Assembly (NCBI GenBank): GCA_024693925.1
Contig: JAILKH010000155.1
Location: 1-52,127, forward strand
Length of the DNA: 52,127 nt
Direction of reading: 5' to 3'
Source: Lachnospiraceae bacterium
GTDB lineage: Bacteria > Bacillota > Clostridia > Lachnospirales > Lachnospiraceae
Of this stretch, positions 25,308 through 32,988 are shown piece by piece. Each line of letters starts with the position of its first letter. Position 1 is the first letter of the stretch. The position numbers and the translations under genes are program-made. The notes below the pieces were generated by a model, which made no database searches, had not been told where the DNA came from, and worked only from the letters and a program-made list of their open reading frames with translations.

Positions 25308-26048
25308 ATGAAAATCTATTTGGGTAATATCAACGATTATACAACAGAATATCTGGCCGGTCTTGTTTGTAAAGAACGGGTAGAAAAAAGTATGAAATAT
25401 AAATTTGAAGAAGACAGACGTCGCTCTCTTCTTGCTTATGCCCTGCTGGGATATGCTGTATCCGAATCCACCCCCGGAATTTCTCTTCCCGTTTCTCCTA
25501 TAAAGGATGAACTTGGAAAACCTCATCTTTATACAAACACCGAAGCTTCCGCCAAAGAGGAAATACACTTTTCATTATCACATTCCGGCGATTATGCAGT
25601 TTGTGTATTGAATGATTCACCCATAGGGATCGATATAGAATCCTTTAGGGAAAACACCGACAATATCGCAAAACGCTTCTTTTCGCCAAAAGAACTCAAA
25701 TACTCAAAGGATGTTCCGGGCTTCTTTAAAATATGGACTCTAAAAGAAAGCTTTATGAAAATCACCGGTCTCGGAATGCGTCTTCCCCTGGATTATTTCT
25801 ATGTTTCGGATTTAAATAATTTCGATGGCAGCTGTAAATTTATGACTTCCAAAACGAAGGAAGAATTATTATCAGATCCGATTATATATTCTCACCTTTG
25901 CCCTTATATAAATGATCACAGCCCTGAATTTTCGGTAAATGGGTTGTGTACGCCGTTTGAAAAATCCCATATTATCTCCCTGGCATATTCACCTTCCAAA
26001 AACAAAAACATAAAAATAAATACAGATCCGGTATTTGCAAAGCTGTAA
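25308..26048 (+). CDS. 4'-phosphopantetheinyl transferase, Sfp type
   Basis: 246 residues, the normal length for Sfp/Gsp-type enzymes that transfer phosphopantetheine from CoA to a serine of carrier proteins. The three signature blocks are present: PIGIDIESF, KRFFSPKELKY and KIWTLKESFMKITGLGMRL; an upstream HFSLSHSGDYAVCVL block is also typical. The chosen start MKIYLGNIND is typical of the family; upstream in-frame sequence overlaps the divergent gene and has no support. No NRPS or PKS genes lie in the window, so the carrier partner is elsewhere. Translation probably starts on a leaderless transcript. Confidence 0.93.
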   Translation: MKIYLGNINDYTTEYLAGLVCKERVEKSMKYKFEEDRRRSLLAYALLGYAVSESTPGISLPVSPIKDELGKPHLYTNTEASAKEEIHFSLSHSGDYAVCVLNDSPIGIDIESFRENTDNIAKRFFSPKELKYSKDVPGFFKIWTLKESFMKITGLGMRLPLDYFYVSDLNNFDGSCKFMTSKTKEELLSDPIIYSHLCPYINDHSPEFSVNGLCTPFEKSHIISLAYSPSKNKNIKINTDPVFAKL

Positions 26049-26056
26049 AATAAACA

Positions 26057-26093
26057 AAAGACATTCCATCTATTCATAAAACAGAATGTCTTT
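26057..26093. terminator. bidirectional hairpin terminator
   Basis: The arms AAAGACATTC and GAATGTCTTT flank a 17-base loop between convergent genes (PPTase on plus, leader-peptide gene on minus), with T-rich sequence on the exit side for the minus strand. Confidence 0.75.
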
Positions 26094-26114
26094 AACTCTA
26101 TATTCCCGTATCAA

Positions 26115-26390
26115 TCAAAGCAAGCCTTTAAGTTCATTTCCGTCAATTGTTTCCATAAAGTATTCCGGATTCCCGGTATAATCCCATCTTGCACGCAAAG
26201 TATTCCATTCCGCTGATGTAAAAGATGTAATATTACCGGTTTTATCGGTAAAAGTAACATTACCCAATGCATCCTTAACGATCTTTCCATGAAGTAAAGC
26301 TTCTTTCTTTTTCTTCTCTTCTTCTTCACTCCATCCACCACTGACTTTCACTAATTCTTCATCCGGAATCACTCGAGTATCATCACTCAT
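26115..26390 (-). CDS. double-glycine leader peptide precursor
   Basis: 91 residues, starting MSDDTRVIPDEELVKVSGG. The leader has the pattern cut by C39 peptidase transporters: Gly at -2 and -1, Val at -4, Leu at -7, Glu at -8 and -9, and Ile at -12. The 72-residue core after Gly19 starts WSEEEEKKKKEALLHG and continues with an aromatic and Thr/Asn-rich part; it is acidic and cysteine-free, unlike a typical cationic bacteriocin or lanthipeptide. AGGAGG-like GGGAGG precedes the ATG at 26390; the longer frame to 26405 begins inside that site. It has its own promoter. No processing transporter or modification enzyme lies nearby. Confidence 0.75.
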   Translation of the reverse strand: MSDDTRVIPDEELVKVSGGWSEEEEKKKKEALLHGKIVKDALGNVTFTDKTGNITSFTSAEWNTLRARWDYTGNPEYFMETIDGNELKGLL

Positions 26391-26433
26391 CAAAACACCT
26401 CCCATAATGAATCACATTAACAACCTAAATATT

Positions 26434-26462
26434 ACTTTACCATAAAAGTACATTCTCTACAA
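26434..26462 (-). promoter_or_regulatory. promoter of the leader peptide gene
   Basis: TTGTAG (26462-26457), a 17-base spacer and TAAAGT (26439-26434) preceded by TGG, an extended -10. The predicted start is about 37 bases before the ATG, so the peptide gene can be expressed independently of sufCB. Confidence 0.6.
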
Positions 26463-26483
26463 TGCGAAAAACGACTTCAAATG

Positions 26484-27410
26484 TTACTTCAAAAAGCCAT
26501 TGATGATCTGTTCTTCCGCTTCTTCTTCCGTAAGTCCGAGCGTCATCAGTTTTATTATCTGATCCCCTGCTATTTTTCCTATTGCTGCCTCATGCACCAA
26601 TGCCGCATCAACATTGTTTGCTTCAAGACCGGGAACAGCAAGTATTCTGCCTTTATCCATTATTATAGCATCGCATTCCGTATGTCCCTGACAGGCTGCA
26701 TTTCCTGTTAACACAGCATCAAATTTCTGATAAGAAGTATCTCTGGCAACAGAACGTGATACCACATCGGCATTAGATCCTTCTCCGTTCATATTTACCT
26801 GATATATACTTATTGCCTTTTGATCCGAATGTGTCATCAATCGCTCACGTATTATCAGTTTTGCCCCCGCCGAAAGTTCAGCTTTGGTTGTACGTTTAGT
26901 ATCATCCACTCCTTTTATCTGAACCATTTCCATTTCAGCCTGACTATCCTCTTCAAGAAACACTTCCGTTACCGGATTAAGTATTCTCTTTCCCTTTCCG
27001 TCTCCGGAACCATAATGCTTTTCCACGTATTTAACTTTGGCACCTTTGCCGACGTAAAACCTGTGTATTCCATCATGTTGCGAATCCTGATTTCCGCAAT
27101 TGTCAATTCCACATCCTGCAACTATAACCACATCCGAATCTTCACCAATATAAAAATCATTATATACTACCTCATTTATTCCACTTTCAGACAGTATTAC
27201 AGGTATATGAACACTTTCTTTAATTGTCCCGGGTTTGATTTTTACAGTCAGTCCCTTTCCATCCTCCCTGGGAATTATCTCTATATTTTCTGTTGATTCT
27301 CTTCCTATGGATTTACCATTTGCCCGAATATTATAAGCCCCCTCCGGGACCTCATGAAGATCCGCAACTTCAAATAATATCCTCTTTTGTATTTCATCCA
27401 TTTGAACCAT
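26484..27410 (-). CDS. sufB: short SufB/SufD-family Fe-S assembly scaffold
   Basis: 308 residues, shorter than E. coli SufB (about 495), matching the minimal SufB-like scaffolds of anaerobic bacteria and archaea that work with SufC alone. The right-handed beta-helix core is seen in the many short strands; the C-terminal block contains NAACQGHTECDAIIMD and VHEAAIGKIAGDQIIK with the conserved His-Glu pair, then GLTEEEAEEQIINGFL, as in SufB. The start codon overlaps the sufC stop by one base (TAATG) and uses an AGGAGGTGA site inside sufC, so the pair is translationally coupled. The cytoplasmic SufBC complex builds Fe-S clusters. Confidence 0.92.
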   Translation of the reverse strand: MVQMDEIQKRILFEVADLHEVPEGAYNIRANGKSIGRESTENIEIIPREDGKGLTVKIKPGTIKESVHIPVILSESGINEVVYNDFYIGEDSDVVIVAGCGIDNCGNQDSQHDGIHRFYVGKGAKVKYVEKHYGSGDGKGKRILNPVTEVFLEEDSQAEMEMVQIKGVDDTKRTTKAELSAGAKLIIRERLMTHSDQKAISIYQVNMNGEGSNADVVSRSVARDTSYQKFDAVLTGNAACQGHTECDAIIMDKGRILAVPGLEANNVDAALVHEAAIGKIAGDQIIKLMTLGLTEEEAEEQIINGFLK

Positions 27411-28150
27411 TACAGTTCACCTCCTTTAATCCTGTTGCAATCCTTCAATACAGAAGATGTACTCATAAGTTCCGGTAACATTTCATCTTTTGTGCCATTT
27501 TTTAATAATTTCCCATCTTTGATCACTATTATCTCATCTGCTATATTTAAAATTCTCTCCTGATGTGAAATTATAAGTATAGAACTATTATCTATATTCC
27601 TACGCATTCCTTCAAATACTTCTATCAAATTTTTAAAACTCCAAAGATCTATTCCCGCTTCCGGTTCATCAAAAACCGCAATCCTTGGCTCTTTTGCAAG
27701 TACAGTGGCAATCTCGATTCTTTTAAGCTCCCCTCCGGAGAGACTTGAATTAACCTCTCTCTTAATATAATCTCTTGCACACAATCCAACTGCAGAAAGA
27801 TATTCACAGGCATCCGCAACAGAAATTCTTTTACCGGTTGCCAGCCTGATCAGATCAAAAACCTCTATACCTTTAAATCTTACAGGTTGTTGAAAAGCAA
27901 ATCCAAATCCCTTTTTTGCCCGTTCTGTAACTGACATTTCGGTTATATCTTCTCCATCCAGATATATTTTCCCGCTGACAGGTGATTCTATTCCGACAAT
28001 AATACGAGCCAATGTTGATTTACCGCCACCGTTTGGCCCGGTTATAACCACAAGTTTACCGTCCGGTATAACCAGACTGACATCTCTTATTATTTCCTTC
28101 TTTCCCTCATCTGCATCTACTCCGAAAAAAACATTTTTAAGTTCAAGCAT
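27410..28150 (-). CDS. sufC: Fe-S cluster assembly ATPase SufC
   Basis: 246 residues, the usual length. ABC ATPase motifs: Walker A GPNGGGKSTL (about 38-47), signature SSLSGGELKRIEIA, Walker B RIAVFDEPEAGIDLWS, and the H-loop in ILIISHQERIL. The EPEAGIDLWS form and the absence of any membrane partner are typical of SufC rather than a transporter subunit. AGGAGG precedes the ATG. The gene follows larE by 28 bases and overlaps sufB, so tcdA, larE, sufC and sufB appear to form one transcription unit. Confidence 0.95.
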   Translation of the reverse strand: MLELKNVFFGVDADEGKKEIIRDVSLVIPDGKLVVITGPNGGGKSTLARIIVGIESPVSGKIYLDGEDITEMSVTERAKKGFGFAFQQPVRFKGIEVFDLIRLATGKRISVADACEYLSAVGLCARDYIKREVNSSLSGGELKRIEIATVLAKEPRIAVFDEPEAGIDLWSFKNLIEVFEGMRRNIDNSSILIISHQERILNIADEIIVIKDGKLLKNGTKDEMLPELMSTSSVLKDCNRIKGGEL

Positions 28151-28178
28151 AATGCTCCTCCTGTATATCTCTTATAAC

Positions 28179-29009
28179 CTATTCTCCCAAATCCTGATCA
28201 TAACTCCCCGAACGAAATCCTCCAATATCCAATGTCACAAAAGAAAACCCCAGCCTTTTAAAACTTTCATTTACTTTATTCCGTACATTTGAAGTCATAA
28301 AATACTCCATATCAGCCTCATCAATCTCAATTCTTGCAAGATCATCCTGAGAACGGACCCTGATATTTCTAAAACCCAAATTAATCATGATCTGTTCGGC
28401 TTTATCTACCCGGCACAACTTATATTCGGTTATTTCCTCTCCGTACGGAAATCTTGTTAACAAACAAGGGTATGAGGGTTTATCAAACGTAGGCAGATCC
28501 AGCATTTGGGAAATAGCCCTTATCTCGTCTTTCTTATAACCCAATTCCTTATACGGGCTTAATATTTCAAGCTCCTTCAACGCTTTAAGGCCCGGTCTGT
28601 ATACTCCGTAATCATCTGCATTTGATCCTTCGAAGAGTATTTCAACTCCTTTTTCCTTTGCGTTTTCAAGAAATTTCCCATATAAATACTTCTTACATAT
28701 ATAACATCTTTCCTTTGGATTATTCATAAGTCCTGACAGACCAAAGACATTTGTTTTTATGATCTTATGAGGAATTCCAAGGGAAATACAATACTCACGT
28801 GCTTCATTTATTTCCCTTTCCGGAATCGCTCCGGTATCAGCCGTAATAGCAAGTAATCTGTCACTACCCAAAGCAATATTTGCAGCATATAAAAGTAATG
28901 TTGAATCAACCCCGGCAGAATACGCGATTGCAGCCTTATTAAATGCTTTAAAATAATTTATAAGCTCTTCATATTTCGTTTTGATACCAATATTATCATC
29001 CATACCCAT
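28179..29009 (-). CDS. larE: ATP-dependent sulfurtransferase LarE, three-cysteine type
   Basis: 276 residues, PP-loop ATP pyrophosphatase family. LarE adenylates and then sulfurates the pyridinium biscarboxylate mononucleotide precursor of the nickel-pincer cofactor. The PP-loop AYSAGVDSTLLL is at about 29-40. Cysteines at 102 and 105 (RCYIC) and 182 (YPCLLTRFPYG) match LarE proteins that hold a [4Fe-4S] cluster, as opposed to those with one sacrificial cysteine. The ribosome binding site is weak, and an ATG two codons later is an alternative start. larB, larC and a lactate racemase are not in this window. The next genes are sufCB. Confidence 0.93.
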   Translation of the reverse strand: MGMDDNIGIKTKYEELINYFKAFNKAAIAYSAGVDSTLLLYAANIALGSDRLLAITADTGAIPEREINEAREYCISLGIPHKIIKTNVFGLSGLMNNPKERCYICKKYLYGKFLENAKEKGVEILFEGSNADDYGVYRPGLKALKELEILSPYKELGYKKDEIRAISQMLDLPTFDKPSYPCLLTRFPYGEEITEYKLCRVDKAEQIMINLGFRNIRVRSQDDLARIEIDEADMEYFMTSNVRNKVNESFKRLGFSFVTLDIGGFRSGSYDQDLGE

Positions 29010-29050
29010 ATGATCCGTTTATGTTTTATTTATTATTCTATGTGATTTTA

Positions 29051-29800
29051 TCATTTTATCAAATCTTTTACAACTTCGCCGGCAATTATTAATCCGGCAA
29101 CCGACGGAACAAACGCAACACTTCCCGGAATACGAAATTTCTCAGATTCTGTTATATCATTACTTTTATCCCTATTCATTTCTGACAAAAGCAAACCGTT
29201 AATATCCTTAATAACAACAGGTTCCTCTTCCGAATATACTACTTTAAGAGCCTCAATATTCCGTTTTTTTAATTCTCTGCGCATAACCCTTGCAAGAGGA
29301 CATACTTTTGTTTCATATATATCAGCAACTCTGAATTTGGTGGCATCCAGCTTATTTCCTGCTCCCATGGCACTTATAACAGGTTTTCCGGCCAATTTGG
29401 AACGAGTAATGATCTCAAGCTTTGCGGTAACGGTATCAACCGCATCAACAACATAATCATACTTACCGAAATCGAACCCTTCCGCATTATCCGGCAAAAA
29501 GAATTCATTACGGATCTCTACTTTTACTTCTTTATTTATCTTTTGCATCCTCTCCTTCATAACCTCTGTCTTATAACGTCCAATGGTTTCAAGATCCGCA
29601 ATTATTTGTCTGTTTATATTTGATGCTGAAATGCGATCCTTGTCGATCAAAGTAAAATTCTCTATACCGCTTCTGACCAGAGCCTCACATACGTATCCTC
29701 CAACTCCTCCGATACCAAAAACTGCCACCTTTGCCAAAGCAAGTTTTTCAAGTGCCTGTGCCCCCAAAATCATTTCTGTTCTTACGAATTGTTCTTTCAT
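29051..29800 (-). CDS. tcdA: tRNA threonylcarbamoyladenosine dehydratase (ThiF/E1-like)
   Basis: 249 residues. The protein uses ATP to cyclise N6-threonylcarbamoyladenosine at tRNA position 37. Evidence: the ThiF-type nucleotide-binding motif AVFGIGGVGGYVCEALVRSG (about 30-49), LIDKDRISASNINRQ, and DAVDTVTAKLEI, with the TcdA-like lower region KVCPLARVMRRELKKRN and the C-terminal GSVAFVPSVAGLIIAGEVV. A GAGGAT ribosome binding site precedes the ATG. It is the first gene of the probable tcdA-larE-sufC-sufB unit, with a 41-base gap to larE, and lies downstream of the fliW terminator. Confidence 0.95.
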   Translation of the reverse strand: MKEQFVRTEMILGAQALEKLALAKVAVFGIGGVGGYVCEALVRSGIENFTLIDKDRISASNINRQIIADLETIGRYKTEVMKERMQKINKEVKVEIRNEFFLPDNAEGFDFGKYDYVVDAVDTVTAKLEIITRSKLAGKPVISAMGAGNKLDATKFRVADIYETKVCPLARVMRRELKKRNIEALKVVYSEEEPVVIKDINGLLLSEMNRDKSNDITESEKFRIPGSVAFVPSVAGLIIAGEVVKDLIK

Positions 29801-29821
29801 GGTTTTATCCTCTGCTTTATC

Positions 29822-29862
29822 AAAAAAAAGCTTCTTTCCCGTAAAATATACGGAAAAGAAGC
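29822..29862 (-). terminator. rho-independent terminator after fliW
   Basis: The arms GCTTCTTTCCCGTA and TACGGAAAAGAAGC-type pairing form a long stem, followed on the minus strand by eight T residues, 23 bases beyond the fliW stop. Confidence 0.9.
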
Positions 29863-29885
29863 GTCCAATACCATTATGCTGCTAT

Positions 29886-30332
29886 CTAATCCTTCTTAAG
29901 TTTATCATAAATCGGACTTTTTACGGCATATTCCTCATTTTCAACTATTGTTTGTATTCCCTTTCCGGTATCCACATTAATAATTATAGGAGCATTTAAA
30001 TTCACAGTCATTCTCGTGACGTCGGAAGGTATAGTCATAGTAACCATAACCAAAACATTTCCTTCGTTAAGCTCACCTATAACAGCTTCTATATTTTCCG
30101 AAAATTTAGGAGAATATCCCGGTTCAACTATCAGGGCCGGTACAACCGGCATACTGAATGCCGGTTCCTCGATCGATATCATAAAATTCAAACCGCCACC
30201 GGTATTCTTTTCATTATCATACATCAATACGAACTTTTTCAGCTCGGGAAAACCCAATATTCCTTCAGAAAAATCTATTATCTTTTTTTCATCTATATTT
30301 ATTTTACCAAATAATTTACTAGTGAATTCCAT
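29886..30332 (-). CDS. fliW: flagellar assembly factor FliW
   Basis: 148 residues. FliW binds flagellin and the RNA-binding protein CsrA, sensing flagellin export status. The family start KLFGKINIDEKKIIDFSEGI, GFPELKKFVLMYD, and the LNAPIIINVDTGKGIQTI and NEEYAVKSPI blocks are all present. AAGGAGGG precedes the ATG. In many Firmicutes fliW is followed by csrA near flagellin genes; here a terminator follows directly and no flagellar gene is present. It sits 18 bases behind the phosphoribosyltransferase gene and may be transcribed from that gene's promoter. Confidence 0.95.
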   Translation of the reverse strand: MEFTSKLFGKINIDEKKIIDFSEGILGFPELKKFVLMYDNEKNTGGGLNFMISIEEPAFSMPVVPALIVEPGYSPKFSENIEAVIGELNEGNVLVMVTMTIPSDVTRMTVNLNAPIIINVDTGKGIQTIVENEEYAVKSPIYDKLKKD

Positions 30333-30350
30333 CTGCCTGCTCCCTCCTTT

Positions 30351-30989
30351 TTACAACGTGGAATACCCAAAGCCATTACATATCGCATCTACCGGAACCC
30401 CGGCTTTACACAAAGGACAACTATCCAGTGAATAACTCATATAATCCGTAAGATCCCTCGTTGTATATAATGATCTTATCTGTACTCCTTCCACTTGGGT
30501 TGCCACCGAGAAAATAGCCGAAATACCAACAACCGTTCCACCATAAAAGCCAACGGAACTCACTGCACTTCTTAAAGTATCACCGGTGGTTGCCGTATCA
30601 ATTATAACCAATACCTTCTTCCCACGTATCATATGCTGATTGTTCTCACGAAACATCATTTGACCACCGGCATTATATTCCGGAGTGGTGATATACATAG
30701 TCTGATGTCTGTTTGCAGATATGATCCCGGCTTTTGTCAGCTTATTTGCAAGATATGAACCAACTACTTCCATCCCGTTCAGGCAAAGAACCGTGTCGAT
30801 AATATCCGACGATAAATACATATCCGCCATCTCCTCGCCTGTTGCCCTTGCTTCACGCTGACGGGATTTCATATCTGTAAGATCCATGTAATAATTTACA
30901 TGTGAATTAGGTGTAATGAAATGCCCCGGAATATACCTAAGTACAACATCTTTGTTTTTTGAATAATCGATTTTCTTATACGCCTGCAT
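30351..30989 (-). CDS. orotate phosphoribosyltransferase-like type I phosphoribosyltransferase
   Basis: 212 residues. The PRPP-binding motif of type I phosphoribosyltransferases is visible as VLVIIDTATTGDTLRSA (about 129-145). N-terminal RYIPGHFITPNSHVNYYMDL and VLCLNGMEVVGSYLAN resemble orotate phosphoribosyltransferase, but the flexible-loop lysine region is atypical and the C-terminus carries a CPLCKAGVPVDAI segment with two cysteines. It may be a paralogue with another base or a regulatory role. No other pyr genes adjoin it. It has an AAGGGGG ribosome binding site and its own promoter, and fliW follows. Confidence 0.8.
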   Translation of the reverse strand: MQAYKKIDYSKNKDVVLRYIPGHFITPNSHVNYYMDLTDMKSRQREARATGEEMADMYLSSDIIDTVLCLNGMEVVGSYLANKLTKAGIISANRHQTMYITTPEYNAGGQMMFRENNQHMIRGKKVLVIIDTATTGDTLRSAVSSVGFYGGTVVGISAIFSVATQVEGVQIRSLYTTRDLTDYMSYSLDSCPLCKAGVPVDAICNGFGYSTL

Positions 30990-31035
30990 ATAACCCCCTT
31001 AAATATATGAAAATTTTTATAAAATTTACTTTTAT

Positions 31036-31063
31036 ATTATAACACATTTTGTATACATTTGAA
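31036..31063 (-). promoter_or_regulatory. promoter of the phosphoribosyltransferase gene
   Basis: Extended -10 TGT-TATAAT (TATAAT at 31041-31036) with TTCAAA 16 bases upstream (31063-31058). The leader would be about 40 bases. The rest of the gap 30990-31139 is AT-rich and has no hairpin that would terminate the upstream operon. Confidence 0.6.
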
Positions 31064-31139
31064 GAAAAATTTTAAAATATTCAGACTTTTAATATTATAT
31101 ATTTATTATTAATTCTAAAATATATGTTGCGTACCTGAT

Positions 31140-32192
31140 CTAGAACTCATTTACCATTATTTTCAAATAATCTTCCGACTTTTCATGCATAATATCCAAT
31201 CCACGCCGCAGATTTTTAAGATCTAATTTGTGTGTTATATACATTTCCGGCGATATTCTTCCGTTAGAAAGCCTTTCCATAACATAATGCCAGTCATCCT
31301 CATCATCCTGTATAAAGGACGAATTCCAGGTTCCCATGATCTTAAGTTCATTTCTTAATATTTTCCAATAAACATTCCTTTTTAACATCATATCCGAATA
31401 AGGATTTCCAACCGCAACCACACTTCCCAAGGGAGCCGCAATATCAATTGAATTTTCTAAAGTATCCGGCTTTCCCACACACTCAAAAACTATATCCGCA
31501 CCATTTTTTTCTTTTATCTTTTCTATCACTTTATCATCTCTGATATCATAATAACCCGGCTCCGGGATTCCCATTTTTATTATTCTATCCCTGGCACTAT
31601 CTTTATTTCCTATAAGTATAAGCCTTTCAAAACCAGCCTCTTTAAGAAACATAGTTACCAACATTCCTATCGTACCCAATCCATATACTGCTACGGTTTT
31701 ATTCAAATCATTATCAGTATCAGCCATAACTCTTCTTATGGCATGTACCGCTACAGCCATAGGTTCCAGCATTGCTGCCTGCTCATATAAAACATTATCG
31801 GGAATTTCTATTAAATTACTTTCCGGCACAGCAACAAACCGGGCAAACCCCCCATCACATCTTGAACCCAGGTAATTATAATTTCTGCAAAGTTCAAATC
31901 GTTTACTCTTACAAAGATCACATTTTCCGCAGGGAATAAGCGGAAATATTCCAACTCTTTTATTCAACCATATTTTATCAGTATTTTTGCCCGTTTCCAC
32001 TACATCCCCGGAAAACTCATGTCCGATTATCAACGGCATTTTATGGGCTCCGTTTTTAAATACCCTAGGAATATCGGAGCCGCATATTCCGGCTGCCTTT
32101 ACTCGTACGAGAACCTCTCCTTCATTTAATCTCGGCTCTTCCGTTTCCTGATATTCAATATTTCCTATCCCTTTAAGCATCCACGCTTTCAA
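31140..32192 (-). CDS. zinc-dependent medium-chain dehydrogenase, polyol-phosphate type
   Basis: 350 residues. Starts at a TTG with GGGAGG 7 bases upstream, giving MKAWMLKGIGNIEY, the usual start of sorbitol/galactitol-phosphate type dehydrogenases. Catalytic zinc ligands lie in AGICGSDIPR and IIGHEFSGDV; the structural zinc site is PCGKCDLCKSKRFELC; the nucleotide-binding motif is VYGLGTIGMLV. It follows the cytidylyltransferase by 39 bases, and is the last gene of the long operon. By analogy with ribulose-5-phosphate reductases of teichoic acid clusters (TarJ, also a medium-chain enzyme) it could reduce a ketose phosphate, but sequence resemblance to TarJ is limited. Confidence 0.85.
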   Translation of the reverse strand: MKAWMLKGIGNIEYQETEEPRLNEGEVLVRVKAAGICGSDIPRVFKNGAHKMPLIIGHEFSGDVVETGKNTDKIWLNKRVGIFPLIPCGKCDLCKSKRFELCRNYNYLGSRCDGGFARFVAVPESNLIEIPDNVLYEQAAMLEPMAVAVHAIRRVMADTDNDLNKTVAVYGLGTIGMLVTMFLKEAGFERLILIGNKDSARDRIIKMGIPEPGYYDIRDDKVIEKIKEKNGADIVFECVGKPDTLENSIDIAAPLGSVVAVGNPYSDMMLKRNVYWKILRNELKIMGTWNSSFIQDDEDDWHYVMERLSNGRISPEMYITHKLDLKNLRRGLDIMHEKSEDYLKIMVNEF

Positions 32193-32231
32193 TTTATATC
32201 CTCCCACTGCCCGGAACATCCTACTGCTTTA

Positions 32232-32987
32232 TTAAGTTTCAAACTTCTGTATAAATTTGCGAAGATCAGCCTCATTGGTAACCTTAACATTATCATCATC
32301 ACCGTTTATCATAATTATATCAGAACCATAAATAACAGCCGGCTCGGAAGCCCCGTTTATCTTCAATATTTTATCCGGTAACAAGTTCTTATTAGCCTCA
32401 TAATAATTTTTTAATCTAAACAGTTCAGGTGCCTGCCCCGCATATACATAAGCCCTCTCAAGCAATCCGGTTATATCATTACCGTTTTCGCTCATATATA
32501 CAGTATCTTTCATCGGTAAAGCCGGCATAACGCCATCGTGATCTTTTAGCATCTCATAACATCTTTTTATAAGCTCATCGGTGGTATACGGTCTTGCAGC
32601 ATCCTGGATCAGAACCGTTTCCTCCTTCAATAGATTATTGTTATTAACAATATCACTTTTTACTTCCGTTTTAAATAAAGGGGTTTCTTTAATATCATCC
32701 ATTATTTTTTCTAACCCATTTAAAACAGACAACTGCCTGGTCTTACCGGGTGCCACATTTCCGGATATTTTTGAAATATCGTTGCCACCCCCCTTTATTT
32801 CTTCAAGAACAGACCCATACCATTTTTCATCACAAACTATATATATTTTATCTATATACCTGTTCTTCAAAAGTGTAATAAGACAATATGTTATCATCAT
32901 ATATTTTCCGGCACGAACATACTGTTTGGGAATATCATTTCCGCTCCTGCTGCCGACTCCGCCGGATAATAGAATAGCGTAATTCAT
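32232..32987 (-). CDS. IspD/TarI-family cytidylyltransferase
   Basis: 251 residues. The nucleotidyltransferase P-loop reads ILLSGGVGSRSGNDIPKQY (about 4-22), as in IspD and TarI/Bcs1-type enzymes that form CDP-methylerythritol or CDP-ribitol. Also seen: LIQDAARPYTTDELI (IspD has HDAARP), ALPMKDTVY, QAPELFRLKNYYEAN and IINGD-type metal-binding residues near the end. The active site Arg/Lys set looks complete. GGAGG overlaps the end of the HAD gene, which stops one base before this ATG. Neighbouring dehydrogenase and HAD genes favour a polyol phosphate over methylerythritol phosphate, but an IspD role cannot be excluded. Confidence 0.85.
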   Translation of the reverse strand: MNYAILLSGGVGSRSGNDIPKQYVRAGKYMMITYCLITLLKNRYIDKIYIVCDEKWYGSVLEEIKGGGNDISKISGNVAPGKTRQLSVLNGLEKIMDDIKETPLFKTEVKSDIVNNNNLLKEETVLIQDAARPYTTDELIKRCYEMLKDHDGVMPALPMKDTVYMSENGNDITGLLERAYVYAGQAPELFRLKNYYEANKNLLPDKILKINGASEPAVIYGSDIIMINGDDDNVKVTNEADLRKFIQKFET

Positions 32988-32988
32988 G

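Noticed and set aside
26115-26390. Calling the peptide a bacteriocin
   Set aside because: The core is acidic and Cys-free, and no immunity or modification gene is adjacent, so only the GG-leader class is supported.
31140-32987. Direct naming of the pair as tarJ and tarI
   Set aside because: The dehydrogenase looks closer to polyol-phosphate enzymes than to TarJ, and the cytidylyltransferase could be IspD; no teichoic acid polymerase is present.
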